From: Mesorhizobium sp. NZP2298 | GTDB taxonomy: Bacteria > Pseudomonadota > Alphaproteobacteria > Rhizobiales > Rhizobiaceae | Direction of reading: 5' to 3' | Length of the DNA stretch: 64,000 nt | Assembly: GCF_013170825.1 (NCBI RefSeq) | Contig: NZ_CP033365.1 | Coordinates: 3,360,001 to 3,424,000, forward strand | Part shown: positions 33,193 to 41,842 of the stretch, one piece after another | How positions within the stretch are numbered: position 1 is the first letter of the stretch | Layout of the letters: each line of letters begins with the position of its first letter | The notes under the pieces: model-generated | Told to the model about the DNA's origin: nothing | The model's input: only the letters and a program-made list of their open reading frames with translations | The model's database searches: none | Made by a program: the position numbers and the translations under genes

Positions 33193-34323
33193 GCCGGTAT
33201 CGTCGGTTGTCATGGCATCGTCCGGGGCTTCCGTCAGCCTTCGGCTGCTGGACCAGATCAGCATCTGTTCGGGAAACTGTTTCAGCGCTTCGAGCAGCCG
33301 GTCGCGCTTGAGCAGGATATAGCGTGCCTGTCGCACCATGTCCTTGGTTCCGTCCCGTCCCATTTCCGCTTCAGGCGGCAGCAGCTCCGGGCTGATGACG
33401 GCCCGGTATTCACGGAAGGGAATGGTCTCGAAGGTCGACATTGCAAACAGCGCCGCCTTGCCCCTTGCGGCGAAATTCGCCGGTGCGGAGGCAAGGTGTG
33501 TCCAGCCGCCTTCGCCGATCGCGACCTCGGTGAAGGTCGAGCCTGCATGGATGGTGTTGGTCATCAGCACCACGCCATTGCGCTTCAGGATCTTCTGGAT
33601 GCGGATGGTGACCTGATAGGCATCGTCGCGCTCAAAGACGATACGGCTCTTGAGGTAGCGGTTCTCGACCTTGACCATCGGCGGGTTCAGGAAACGCAGA
33701 CCGAACATCGATTCCGAGACACCGTGTGAATTGACGCTCACCTGATGCGCCTCGATGCCCGCCTCGTGCAAGGCGCGCTTGCCGAAGATGGTCTGGGAGG
33801 TGAACTGATCGCACCAGATGATGGCGCCGTGGCCGCGCCGCAGTCCCGCCTGCAGTCCTTCCTGTCCCTCCAGCCGGACAATCGGGGACCACCGGAAACC
33901 GGCGAGGTGCGCTGCAAACTGCAGCCGGCGGCGGTGGCGCGCCGCGAGCAATGCCTCGAACAGCTTGCGTGCGTCGACGCCGCCGCCCAGCACCGCGCGC
34001 GTCGCGGCGGCATAGCCTGGAAATTGCTTGCGCATATGGCGTTTCAGGCGAAGCCTGGACATCCGATCGCAAACCGATGCCCACCAGCGCACCGGCACTG
34101 AAGCCGCGACCATGATATAGAAGGCGGCCAGGAGGGTTTCGCGCAGGTCCTGGTTCGAGAACCGGCGCACCTTGCCGGGGCGGACGATCCTGCGGCTGAA
34201 GAAGCGCACGTCCTCAGCCCTTTCCGGCACAAGGACATCGGCGATGATTTCAGTCTGGAACCTGGCCGTGGGCGTCGGTCCGCGGGCAGCCTTTCGGGAT
34301 TTCGCGAACGTCGACAGCCTCAT
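33187..34323 (-). CDS. Putative LPLAT-like acyltransferase
   Basis: A 378-residue protein I only partly recognise. GHGAIIWCDQFTSQTIFGKR, then QKILKRNGVVLMTNTIHAGS and PEQMLIWSSSRR at the end, resemble the layout of lipid A acyltransferases (LpxL/LABLAT type, LPLAT superfamily). The canonical HxxxxD catalytic motif is not clear, so activity is uncertain. The segment LLAAFYIMVAASVPVRWWAS could be a membrane anchor. Its end overlaps the gluconokinase end by 6 bases, convergently. The 98 bp before it (34324-34421) separate it from the Rrf2 gene on the same strand and show nothing clear. Confidence 0.5.
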   Translation of the reverse strand: MRLSTFAKSRKAARGPTPTARFQTEIIADVLVPERAEDVRFFSRRIVRPGKVRRFSNQDLRETLLAAFYIMVAASVPVRWWASVCDRMSRLRLKRHMRKQFPGYAAATRAVLGGGVDARKLFEALLAARHRRRLQFAAHLAGFRWSPIVRLEGQEGLQAGLRRGHGAIIWCDQFTSQTIFGKRALHEAGIEAHQVSVNSHGVSESMFGLRFLNPPMVKVENRYLKSRIVFERDDAYQVTIRIQKILKRNGVVLMTNTIHAGSTFTEVAIGEGGWTHLASAPANFAARGKAALFAMSTFETIPFREYRAVISPELLPPEAEMGRDGTKDMVRQARYILLKRDRLLEALKQFPEQMLIWSSSRRLTEAPDDAMTTDDTGS

Positions 34324-34421
34324 TCAGGGGGCGTCCATCTGTTCCTGTTGCAAGACCGCTTTAATGCGCCTGCGCCCATCGCGCAATCTCACGGGATGAA
34401 CGGTGTTCGCCAGCCGTCGAT

Positions 34422-34871
34422 CTAGATCTGCGAGGACAGTTCGACCGGGAAATCGTCGTTATCGGCATCGCGCATGGCGGCGAGGCTTCTGTTGTCGAGC
34501 ACCTCGGCGATCGCCTGCCGCACTTCCAGCATCATGTGCCGGACCTGGCAGGTCGCTTCGTCGCAATCCTCGCAGCGCTGGTACTGTGTGCGGCTGGCGC
34601 AGGGAATGGGCGCCAGCGGCCCGTCGAGCACGCGCACGACGTGGCCGATCTTGATCTCCGAGGCCGGGCGGGCGAGGCGATAGCCGCCTTCCTTGCCCTT
34701 GCGGCTCTGGACGAAGCCCGCATTGCGCAATTCGCCCAGGATGGCATCCAGGAATTTCTTCGGGATGTTGTTGGCGACGGCGATGTCGTTGACGAAGGCC
34801 AATTGCCCAATCGGGAGACTGGAAAGATGCACGAGGGCCTTGAGGCCGTATTTGCCTTTTTTTGTCAGCAT
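34422..34871 (-). CDS. Rrf2-family transcriptional regulator
   Basis: A 149-residue winged-helix regulator. It opens MLTKKGKYGLKALVHLS and has the conserved wing RKGKEGGYRLARP. CEDCDEATC supplies closely spaced Cys in the region where Rrf2 proteins such as IscR or RirA bind an Fe-S cluster; one more Cys lies just upstream (PIPCASR). I start at the ATG at 34871; an upstream TTG at 34898 would add 9 residues. It lies directly beside a sulfate-binding protein gene on the same strand, which suggests a link to sulfur or Fe-S status, as for CymR. That link is an inference. Confidence 0.88.
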   Translation of the reverse strand: MLTKKGKYGLKALVHLSSLPIGQLAFVNDIAVANNIPKKFLDAILGELRNAGFVQSRKGKEGGYRLARPASEIKIGHVVRVLDGPLAPIPCASRTQYQRCEDCDEATCQVRHMMLEVRQAIAEVLDNRSLAAMRDADNDDFPVELSSQI

Positions 34872-34948
34872 GCCCGAGTCAACCCGTTGAAACCCCAACC
34901 ACCCCGCATCTGGCGGCTGTTTGTGTGCAAATAATGACGGTTTTGCCG

Positions 34949-34965
34949 CGCAATGGTATTTTGCG
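34949..34965. promoter_or_regulatory. Inverted repeat upstream of Rrf2 gene
   Basis: CGCAA (34949-34953) and TTGCG (34961-34965) flank 7 bases, about 80 bases before the Rrf2 start. It could be an autoregulatory site, but the arms are short. Confidence 0.25.
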
Positions 34966-35055
34966 AAAGCGAGACGCCAAATGGCACGTTAGGCACAAAC
35001 GCGTTGATTCTTTGTAACGTTTCGCAGGGATGGCGCTGTATTCGCCATGGCTGAA

Positions 35056-35091
35056 GGCAAAAACGAAGAAAGCCGGCTCATTGCCGGCTTT
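35056..35091 (-). terminator. Rho-independent terminator of sulfate-binding protein gene
   Basis: On the minus strand AAAGCCGGC (35091-35083), loop AATGA, GCCGGCTTT (35077-35069) form a perfect 9-bp stem. CTTCGTTTTT follows at 35068-35059. It lies 31 bases after the stop at 35122, a textbook position. Confidence 0.9.
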
Positions 35092-35121
35092 GCTTATCTG
35101 CTCAATATGTGCCGTGAGCCT

Positions 35122-36108
35122 TCAGCGGCTGCCATAGGCCTGATCGAGCAGGCCGCCGGCGGCGAAATGCTCTTTCTGGATCTTGTCCCAGCCGCCGAAG
35201 ACGTCTTCCACGGTCAGCAGGCGTACCTCAGGGAAGTCAGCCTTGTATTTGGCTGCGACGGCTGCGTCACGCACGCGGTTGCCGTTCTGTGCGAGGATGT
35301 CCTGGCCTTCGGGTGTGTAGAGGAAGTCGAGATAGGTCTTGGCCAGGTCGCGCGTGCCGTGCTCGTCGGCGACCTTGTCGACGATCGCCACCGGGAATTC
35401 GGCGAGCAGGCTGACCGAAGGCGTGACCTGCTCGAACTTGTCGTCGCCATACTCCTTGCGGATGCCGCGCGTCTCGGATTCGAAGGTGATCAGCACGTCG
35501 CCGATTTCGCGCTGCACGAAAGTGGTGGTCGCGGCGCGGCCGCCCGTGTCGAAGATCGGAACATTGTTGAACAGCTTGGTGATGAACTCCTTCACCTTGG
35601 CATCGTCGCCCTTGAAGGCTTCCTTGGCGTAGGCCGTGGCCGCCAGATAGGTGTAGCGCGCATTGCCCGAGGTCTTCGGGTTGGGGAAGATCACCTGGAC
35701 GTCGTCGCGCACCAGATCGTTCCAGTCCTTGATATGCTTGGGGTTGCCCGCTCGGACAAGGAACGAGGGCAGCGAATAGAACGGCGAGGCGTTGTCGGGA
35801 AAGTCCTTCTGCCAGTCGGCGGATACGAACCCTTTCTTGGCCAGGAAATCGATGTCGGTGACCTGGTTGAAGGTGACGACATCGGCGCCAAGGCCTTCGG
35901 CGATCGCGCGCGCCTGCGCCGAGGTGCCGGCATGCGACTGGTCGACGGTCACGCCCGGATGCCCTGATATGAAGGCCTTGTTGACCTGAACGAACAGTTC
36001 GCGGCCAACGTCATAGGAGGCGTTGAGCAGCTTGTCGGCCGACCAGGCTTGGGAGGATGCGAGGAACAGGCCGGCGACGGTGGCAACGCCGAGGAAAAAT
36101 CGCTTCAT
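35122..36108 (-). CDS. Sulfate-binding protein 2
   Basis: A 328-residue periplasmic sulfate-binding protein. The signal peptide is MKRFFLGVATVAGLFLASSQ with cleavage near AWSA. The mature protein has LLNASYDVGRELFVQVNKAF, SHAGTSAQARAIAEGLGADV and FPNPKTSGNARYTYLAA, hallmarks of the Sbp/CysP family. The ATG at 36108 with GGAGCC upstream is preferred over a longer frame to 36366. It is a diverged paralogue of the protein at 39876-40904 and stands outside the cysTWA operon, separated from it by vapBC. It has its own terminator, so it is probably transcribed alone. Confidence 0.93.
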   Translation of the reverse strand: MKRFFLGVATVAGLFLASSQAWSADKLLNASYDVGRELFVQVNKAFISGHPGVTVDQSHAGTSAQARAIAEGLGADVVTFNQVTDIDFLAKKGFVSADWQKDFPDNASPFYSLPSFLVRAGNPKHIKDWNDLVRDDVQVIFPNPKTSGNARYTYLAATAYAKEAFKGDDAKVKEFITKLFNNVPIFDTGGRAATTTFVQREIGDVLITFESETRGIRKEYGDDKFEQVTPSVSLLAEFPVAIVDKVADEHGTRDLAKTYLDFLYTPEGQDILAQNGNRVRDAAVAAKYKADFPEVRLLTVEDVFGGWDKIQKEHFAAGGLLDQAYGSR

Positions 36109-36292
36109 GAAAAAGGCTCCGGATGCAATGCGTAACTGCTGGACGATAGCCTTGGCGCAGGGGTGGGGCGAGGCATGCATAACGGTTCCGCGACCTTGCC
36201 GCGAGAAAAGATGTGGCCAACACAATGGGTCCTTAGAATTCTGTTCCAGATGACACTTCGGCCTGCGTTTTTGTTCCTTGTCCAAGGCTGTC

Positions 36293-36322
36293 GTTTGGCA
36301 TATACATATGGCATATACAAAC
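36293..36322. promoter_or_regulatory. VapB-type operator candidate
   Basis: GTTTG (36293-36297) and CAAAC (36318-36322) are inverted around two direct GGCATATAC copies at 36297-36305 and 36310-36318, with CATATG at the centre. It ends 11 bases before vapB, the usual position for autoregulation by a VapBC complex. The rest of 36109-36332 is promoter space for this pair and the divergent binding-protein gene. Confidence 0.6.
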
Positions 36323-36332
36323 GGAAGCAACC

Positions 36333-36608
36333 ATGCCCCAACACCGTCATTCAACAACGCCGCCACCGAAGGAGGCGAAGCTGTTCCGCAACAATCGCAG
36401 CCAGGCGGTGCGCATTCCTGTCGAGTTCGAGCTTCCCGGCGAGAAGGTTCTGATCAGCCGCGAAGGCGACCGCCTTGTCATCGAGCCGCTCCGCAAACCC
36501 GGCCTTACCGCGCTGCTCGCCCAATGGGCGAAAGAGCCACCGCTTGGTCCTGAGGACGACTTTCCCGAGATCAAGGATGCGCCCGTTGAAGCTGAGGACA
36601 TTCTTTGA
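36333..36608 (+). CDS. vapB: VapB-type antitoxin (AbrB/MazE fold)
   Basis: A 91-residue antitoxin. AKLFRNNRSQAVRIPVEF is the diagnostic start of the SpoVT/AbrB DNA-binding domain of VapB proteins, followed by GEKVLISREGDRLVIEPL. The acidic tail (EDDFPEIKDAPVEAEDIL) is the usual toxin-wrapping segment. GGAAG lies a few bases before the ATG. Its TGA overlaps the toxin ATG (TGATG at 36606-36610), giving tight coupling. Confidence 0.9.
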   Translation: MPQHRHSTTPPPKEAKLFRNNRSQAVRIPVEFELPGEKVLISREGDRLVIEPLRKPGLTALLAQWAKEPPLGPEDDFPEIKDAPVEAEDIL

Positions 36609-37006
36609 TGCGGTTCATGCTGGATACGAACATTATCAGCGACATGATCCGCAACCCGGCCGGCAAGGCCGCCAGTGCAATGGTGCGCGAAGGAGACGCG
36701 GCTGTTTGCACCAGCATCGTCGTCGCCTCTGAATTGCGATATGGCTGCGCCAGGAAGGGGTCGGCCAAGCTCCTCAAGAAGGTCGAGGACCTGCTGGCCG
36801 AGATCCCTGTCTTGCCACTCGACGTGCCCGTGGATGCCGAGTACGGCGCACTTCGCGCCGAGTTGGAGTCCGTTGGCCAACCCATTGGCCACAATGACCT
36901 TTTTATTGCCGCTCACGCCTGTGTATTGGGTACCACGCTGGTGACGGCCAATATTGGGGAGTTCACCCGGATAGGGAAGCTGAAGGTCGAGAACTGGCTG
37001 GAATAG
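36608..37006 (+). CDS. vapC: VapC-type PIN-domain ribonuclease toxin
   Basis: A 132-residue PIN-domain protein. The acidic metal-site residues are D6 in MLDTNIIS, E42 in ASELRYG and D97 in HNDLFIAAHA, with LVTANIGEFTRIGKL at the C-terminal site. VapC toxins cut tRNA or rRNA when the antitoxin is lost. All key residues are present, so it is probably functional. It ends 15 bases from the convergent cysA stop. The pair interrupts a sulfate transport locus, so it may be an insertion. Confidence 0.92.
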   Translation: MRFMLDTNIISDMIRNPAGKAASAMVREGDAAVCTSIVVASELRYGCARKGSAKLLKKVEDLLAEIPVLPLDVPVDAEYGALRAELESVGQPIGHNDLFIAAHACVLGTTLVTANIGEFTRIGKLKVENWLE

Positions 37007-37021
37007 CGCCTGACCCGAAGA

Positions 37022-38062
37022 TCAGACTACCGGAAATAGCTTCCAACGCCCGGGACGGAACGCCACCCGGCTTTTCTGTGCCGCTGGATGATCGACGGGC
37101 AGTTCGATCTCGACCCGCTGGCGATCGCCGCCGATCTCGAGCTCCACCCGGCGCGTGCCCGCGACGCGGCGGCTGGCGGCGACCGTGCCGGCGATGCAGC
37201 CGCTGCAGCCATCCAGCAATTCGACATCGTGCGGGCGGAAGTAGAGCGTCGCCTCGCCCTCGGGCGCGTGCGGCGCCGAGAGCCCGATCGGACGGTCGGT
37301 GAGCCAGATCTCGCCGTTCTCGACCTTGACGGGAAGCGAGCTCGATTCGCCGATGAAGCCATAGACGAAGGGCGAGTTCGGGGTGTCGTAGATGTCGTCG
37401 GCGGTGCCGACCTGTTCGATGCGGCCCTGGCTCATCACCACGACGCGGTCGGCGAGTTCCAGCGCTTCTTCCTGGTCGTGGGTGACGAAGACGGTGGTGT
37501 GGCCGGTGCGGTCATGGATCTCTCGCAGCCAGCGGCGCAGTTCCCGGCGCACCTGCGCGTCAAGCGCGCCGAACGGCTCGTCGAGCAGCAGCACCTTGGG
37601 TTCGATCGCCATGGCGCGGGCCAGCGCGACACGCTGGCGCTGGCCGCCAGACAACTGCGCCGGATAGCGCTTCTCCAGCCCTGAAAGCTGGACGAGGTCG
37701 AGAAGCTCGGAGGCGCGGCGGCGGATTTCCTGTGCCGGCGGCCGCGAAGGCCCATGCCGGACCTTCAGGCCGAAGCCGATATTGTCAGCCACGGTCATGT
37801 GCCGGAACAGTGCATAATGCTGGAACACGAAGCCGACATTGCGCTCCTGGATCGACTTCTGCGAAGCGTCCTCGTCGCCGAAGAAGATTTTTCCACGGGT
37901 CGGCCGCTCCAGCCCGGCGATCAGCCTGAGCAGCGTCGTCTTGCCGGAGCCGGACGGCCCCAGCAATGCGATCAGTTCGCCCGACTTGATGTCGAGCGAT
38001 ACGTCGTGGAGCGCCGGAAACCGCTCGAACTCCTTGCGCACGTTGGCAACGCGAACTTCCAT
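37022..38062 (-). CDS. cysA: Sulfate ABC transporter ATP-binding protein CysA
   Basis: A 346-residue ATPase of the sulfate/thiosulfate importer. Walker A is GPSGSGKTT at about 35-43, the Q-loop is [13 protein letters not shown] (the FRHMTV form is typical of CysA), the signature is [15 protein letters not shown], and Walker B is [18 protein letters not shown]-terminal TOBE-like regulatory domain follows ([10 protein letters not shown]). It is the last gene of the operon, 13 bases after cysW. Confidence 0.95.
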   Translation of the reverse strand: MEVRVANVRKEFERFPALHDVSLDIKSGELIALLGPSGSGKTTLLRLIAGLERPTRGKIFFGDEDASQKSIQERNVGFVFQHYALFRHMTVADNIGFGLKVRHGPSRPPAQEIRRRASELLDLVQLSGLEKRYPAQLSGGQRQRVALARAMAIEPKVLLLDEPFGALDAQVRRELRRWLREIHDRTGHTTVFVTHDQEEALELADRVVVMSQGRIEQVGTADDIYDTPNSPFVYGFIGESSSLPVKVENGEIWLTDRPIGLSAPHAPEGEATLYFRPHDVELLDGCSGCIAGTVAASRRVAGTRRVELEIGGDRQRVEIELPVDHPAAQKSRVAFRPGRWKLFPVV

Positions 38063-38075
38063 ACAAATCCCTCTG

Positions 38076-38960
38076 TCAGTGTCCGCGCGTCGCGGCGAGT
38101 TCGGCGCCGTAGCGCATCTCGAGCAGTGTTTTCAAGACCAGCGTGACGAGCGCCAGCCCGGCAAGCAGTGAGGCGACGGCAAAGGCGCCGACCGCGTTGT
38201 ACTCGTTGTAAAGAATTTCGACATGCAGCGGCATGGTGTTGGTCAGGCCGCGTATATGGCCCGACACCACCGACACCGCGCCGAATTCGCCCATGGCGCG
38301 GGCGTTGCACAGGAGCACGCCATAGAGCAGGCCCCATTTGACATTGGGCAGCGTCACATACCAGAAGGTCTGCCAGCCATTGGCGCCGAGCGAAAGGGCT
38401 GCCTCCTCATCGCCATTGCCCTGTTCCTGCATCAGCGGGATCAGTTCGCGGGCGACGAAGGGGAATGTGACGAAGACGGTGGCCAGCACAATACCTGGCA
38501 CGGCGAACAGGATTTGGATGCCATGTCCCTTCAGCCAATCTCCGAGCAACCCTTGAGCGCCGAACAAAAGCACATAGACCAGGCCGGAGATGACCGGCGA
38601 GACTGAGAAGGGCAGGTCGATCAGCGTGGTCAGGAACGCCTTGCCCTTGAATTCGAACTTGGCGATGGCCCAGGCGGCGGAGATGCCGAAGACGACATTG
38701 AGCGGCACCGAGATTGCCGCGACGAGCAGCGTCAGGCGGATGGCCGAGCGTGCGTCCGGCTCGCCCAGCGCTTGCGTATAGGCGCCGACGCCTTTCGCCA
38801 GCGCTTCGTGGAAGACGATGATCAGCGGCAAGAGCAGAAAGACGCCGAGGAAGACGAAGGCGATGGCCATCAGCACGGCTTGTGCCGGACGGCTTTCGGT
38901 CACCGCCGCCGAGCGGCTCTCATGATACGGTTCGTAGGATTTGATTTCGGGATCAGCCAT
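38076..38960 (-). CDS. cysW: Sulfate ABC transporter permease CysW
   Basis: A 294-residue inner-membrane permease. [20 protein letters not shown] is a characteristic CysW segment and [20 protein letters not shown] is the EAA loop that meets CysA. Its start overlaps the end of cysT by 8 bases. It forms the channel with CysT. Confidence 0.94.
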   Translation of the reverse strand: MADPEIKSYEPYHESRSAAVTESRPAQAVLMAIAFVFLGVFLLLPLIIVFHEALAKGVGAYTQALGEPDARSAIRLTLLVAAISVPLNVVFGISAAWAIAKFEFKGKAFLTTLIDLPFSVSPVISGLVYVLLFGAQGLLGDWLKGHGIQILFAVPGIVLATVFVTFPFVARELIPLMQEQGNGDEEAALSLGANGWQTFWYVTLPNVKWGLLYGVLLCNARAMGEFGAVSVVSGHIRGLTNTMPLHVEILYNEYNAVGAFAVASLLAGLALVTLVLKTLLEMRYGAELAATRGH

Positions 38961-39804
38961 AGCGCTTGCGGCTCCATGTCTGCACGAGATTGACGACCAG
39001 AAGCATGACGAACGACAGAGCGAGCATGATCGCCGCGATCGCGGTCGCCGCCGGATAGTTGTACTCCTCCAGCCGGATGACGATCAAAAGCGGCGCGATC
39101 TCGGACTTGTAGGGCAAATTGCCCGCGATGAAGATGACCGAGCCGTATTCGCCGACGCCGCGCGCGAACGCCAGCGAAAAGCCGGTGATGATGGCCGGCG
39201 CCAGGCCCGGGAACAGCACACGGGTGATGATCTGGAAGCGGCTGGCGCCAAGAGTGGCGGCGGCTTCCTCCACCTCCTTGTCGATCTCCTCCATGATCGG
39301 CTGCACGGTGCGTACGACGAAGGGCAGGCCGATGAAGACCAGTGCGACGACGATGCCGAGCGGCGTGTAGGCGACCTTGATGCCGAGCGGCATCAGCAAT
39401 TTGCCGATCCAGCCGTTCGGCGCGTAGAGCGTGGTCAGCGCGATACCGGCGACCGCGGTCGGCAGCGCGAAGGGCAGGTCGACCATTGCGTCGACGATGC
39501 GGCGGCCGGGAAAGCGGTAGCGCACCAGCACCCAGGCGACGAGCGTGCCGAAGACGACATTGACGGCAGCCGCGAGAAAGGCGGTGCCGAAGCTGATTTC
39601 CAGCGCATTGATGGTGCGGCGGTCGCTGGCGATCGCCCAGAATTCAGCCCAGCCGAGAGAGGCCGAGCGCCAGATCAGCCCGGATAGCGGAATGAGGATG
39701 ATGAGGGTGAGGTAGGCAAGCGAGAAGCCGAGCGTCAATCCGAAACCCGGAATGACACTCGGCTGCTTGAACCGCCACCCCGCCTGCGCGGGAGCTGTCG
39801 TCAT
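38953..39804 (-). CDS. cysT: Sulfate ABC transporter permease CysT
   Basis: A 283-residue permease, opening with [20 protein letters not shown] and carrying [20 protein letters not shown] and [20 protein letters not shown] (EAA loop). These match CysT/CysU. It follows the binding protein gene after 71 bases on the same strand, with no clear hairpin between them. Confidence 0.94.
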   Translation of the reverse strand: MTTAPAQAGWRFKQPSVIPGFGLTLGFSLAYLTLIILIPLSGLIWRSASLGWAEFWAIASDRRTINALEISFGTAFLAAAVNVVFGTLVAWVLVRYRFPGRRIVDAMVDLPFALPTAVAGIALTTLYAPNGWIGKLLMPLGIKVAYTPLGIVVALVFIGLPFVVRTVQPIMEEIDKEVEEAAATLGASRFQIITRVLFPGLAPAIITGFSLAFARGVGEYGSVIFIAGNLPYKSEIAPLLIVIRLEEYNYPAATAIAAIMLALSFVMLLVVNLVQTWSRKRYG

Positions 39805-39875
39805 GAAATTCTGGATCGTCCCTTCTTATTCAACCGGACTTTGCTTGAAGCTAGCTTCCTCAGCACAACCGAACC

Positions 39876-40904
39876 TCACTGGGCCGGCTTGTAGATCTGG
39901 TCGAATATACCACCGTCGCCGAAATGATAAGGCTGCGCTTTCTTCCAGCCGCCGAAAAGCGGATCGTCGATCGAGATCAGCTTGATGTCGGGGGTCTTGG
40001 GCAGATCCGCTGGTGCGACGAGCTCGGGCTTGGCCGGACGATAGTGGTTCTTGGCGATGATCGTCTGGCCTTCCTTGGAATAGAGCCAGCCGAGATAGGC
40101 CTCGGCCACCTTGCGCGTGCCCTTGGCATCGACGTTGGCGTCGACAATCGCCACCGGCGGCTCGGCCAGGATCGACGTCGGCGGATAGACTATCTCGAAA
40201 TTGTCGGCGCCGAATTCGTCGAGCGCCAGATAGGCATCGTTTTCCCAGCCGATCAGCACGTCGCCGATGCCCTTTTGCGCGAAGGTGACGGTCGAGCCGC
40301 GCGCACCGGTGTCGAGAACCGGGGCATTGGCGTAAAGCTTGCCGACGAATTCCTTGGTCTTGGCCTCGTCGCCGCCGTCATGGGCATTGGCATAGGCCCA
40401 GGCGGCCAGATAGTTCCAGCGTGCGCCACCCGAGGTCTTGGGGTTGGGGGTGATCACCTGGGTGCCGTCCTTGACGAGGTCATTCCAGTCGTGAATCCCC
40501 TTGGGATTGCCCTTGCGAACCAGGAAGATGATGGTCGAGGTGTAAGGCGCTGAATTGTTTTCGAATTTCTTGCGCCAGTCGGGATTGATCTTCTTCGACT
40601 TCGAGACGATGGCGTTGATGTCGCCCTCGAGCGCCAGCGTGACCACGTCGGCGTCGAGGCCGTCGATCACGGCGCGGGCCTGGGCACCCGATCCGCCATG
40701 CGACTGCTGGATCGTCACCGTCTCGCCGGTCTCGGCTTTCCAATGGGCGACGAAAGCCTCGTCATAGGCCTTGTAGAGCTCGCGTGTCGGATCATAGGAC
40801 ACGTTGAGGATGGTGGTGTCGGCGAACGCGAAACCGAGCGTGCCGAACTGGACAGATGTGGCGACCAGTGCGCCGAGCAGTTTCCTGAAATGAGGTTTGG
40901 TCAT
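39876..40904 (-). CDS. Sulfate-binding protein 1
   Basis: A 342-residue periplasmic sulfate-binding protein heading the sulfate operon. The N-terminus has a hydrophobic signal segment ([20 protein letters not shown]). [40 protein letters not shown] and [20 protein letters not shown] are the Sbp-family motifs. The 209 bp upstream (40905-41113) is the probable promoter. It has an AT-rich patch around 40940-40995 and two CTTCxxCGATCTTCC-like segments but no site I can name. Confidence 0.94.
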   Translation of the reverse strand: MTKPHFRKLLGALVATSVQFGTLGFAFADTTILNVSYDPTRELYKAYDEAFVAHWKAETGETVTIQQSHGGSGAQARAVIDGLDADVVTLALEGDINAIVSKSKKINPDWRKKFENNSAPYTSTIIFLVRKGNPKGIHDWNDLVKDGTQVITPNPKTSGGARWNYLAAWAYANAHDGGDEAKTKEFVGKLYANAPVLDTGARGSTVTFAQKGIGDVLIGWENDAYLALDEFGADNFEIVYPPTSILAEPPVAIVDANVDAKGTRKVAEAYLGWLYSKEGQTIIAKNHYRPAKPELVAPADLPKTPDIKLISIDDPLFGGWKKAQPYHFGDGGIFDQIYKPAQ

Positions 40905-41113
40905 TTCCGCCTCCGTTGAACCGCGCCAAATCTAGCGAATTGATAGAAATTAGATGCATCGAATGTTGCCTTTTTTGCCCTCCTGAAGAAAATCTTCGAC
41001 GATCTTCCGCCACATCGGGAAATATCTTCCTCGCCGACGCACTACGCGGACTAGAGGGTCCTATCTAGAGATGCGCCATGCCGCGGCAAGGCCGTTTGGG
41101 CTTGGTCCGGCAA

Positions 41114-41842
41114 TTACTCGGCGCTCACCGGGAAATCGAAGCGCTGCTTTGGAAAGGGCTCGTGCCCGAGCGTAAAATGCCACCATTCGCGGGCGTAGTT
41201 CTTGAAGCCGCCGGCAAGCATGGCCTCGACAAGCCGCTTGCGGTTTGCTGTCACTTGACTGCCGAGCGGTCTGTGCGCTGTCTCGCTCATCGGGTCGAAA
41301 CAGTCGAAACCGGTGCCGAAGTCGAGTGTATCGGCATCGATGGCGCCACAGGCAGGTTTGGAGACGGATGGACCGTCGACCCGCGCAATCGCGACATCGA
41401 CGGTCGAACCGCGCGAATGGGTTGACAGTTCACCGACATACCCCTTGGCGATGAGATCGCCACGCCGGACCCTGGGATACCATTGCGGGTCGGGTGGACC
41501 GCCCGCTCGCGTCCATTCGCCCATGTCGGCGACAGCGCGGGCAGGGCGGTAGCAGTCGAACACGACCAGCGTCAGGCCTTTCGCGGCGATCGCCTGCTGG
41601 ACGCCGGCAAGAGCTTGCGCCGCCTGCCGGGTGAGAATGCAGATCGGTGCGTCGTAGCCATTCACCTTGCGGTGCAGGAAATCGTCCGGTCCGGCGTAAC
41701 GAATGTCCTGGCGGATGGAGGGATCGATATCGGCGAGCCGAACGAAGCCGGTTGGGAGGGGGTCGGCATGTGCCGGCAGAACGGGAGCGACCGTCAGCGC
41801 GTAAAAGCCAACGCGCAGAATCGCCTGGTGCACTCTATTCAA
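41114..41842 (-). CDS. D-alanyl-D-alanine dipeptidase (VanX/DdpX family)
   Basis: A 242-residue M15D metallopeptidase. An N-terminal signal peptide (about 26 residues, ending PAHA) sends it to the periplasm. STHSRGSTVDVAI matches the zinc-binding SxHxxGxAxD motif, and EWWHF has the catalytic Glu and third zinc His. VVFDCYRPARA carries the conserved Arg. It cleaves D-Ala-D-Ala dipeptides, so cell-wall recycling is likely; vancomycin resistance is not implied because no VanH or VanA partner is here. Its start overlaps the pbpC stop by 8 bases. Confidence 0.93.
   Translation of the reverse strand: MNRVHQAILRVGFYALTVAPVLPAHADPLPTGFVRLADIDPSIRQDIRYAGPDDFLHRKVNGYDAPICILTRQAAQALAGVQQAIAAKGLTLVVFDCYRPARAVADMGEWTRAGGPPDPQWYPRVRRGDLIAKGYVGELSTHSRGSTVDVAIARVDGPSVSKPACGAIDADTLDFGTGFDCFDPMSETAHRPLGSQVTANRKRLVEAMLAGGFKNYAREWWHFTLGHEPFPKQRFDFPVSAE

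Noticed and set aside
41114..41842. Interpreting the VanX-type dipeptidase as vancomycin resistance
   Set aside because: There is no VanH, VanA or VanRS nearby, it has a signal peptide, and it is fused to a cell-wall operon; a recycling role is more likely.
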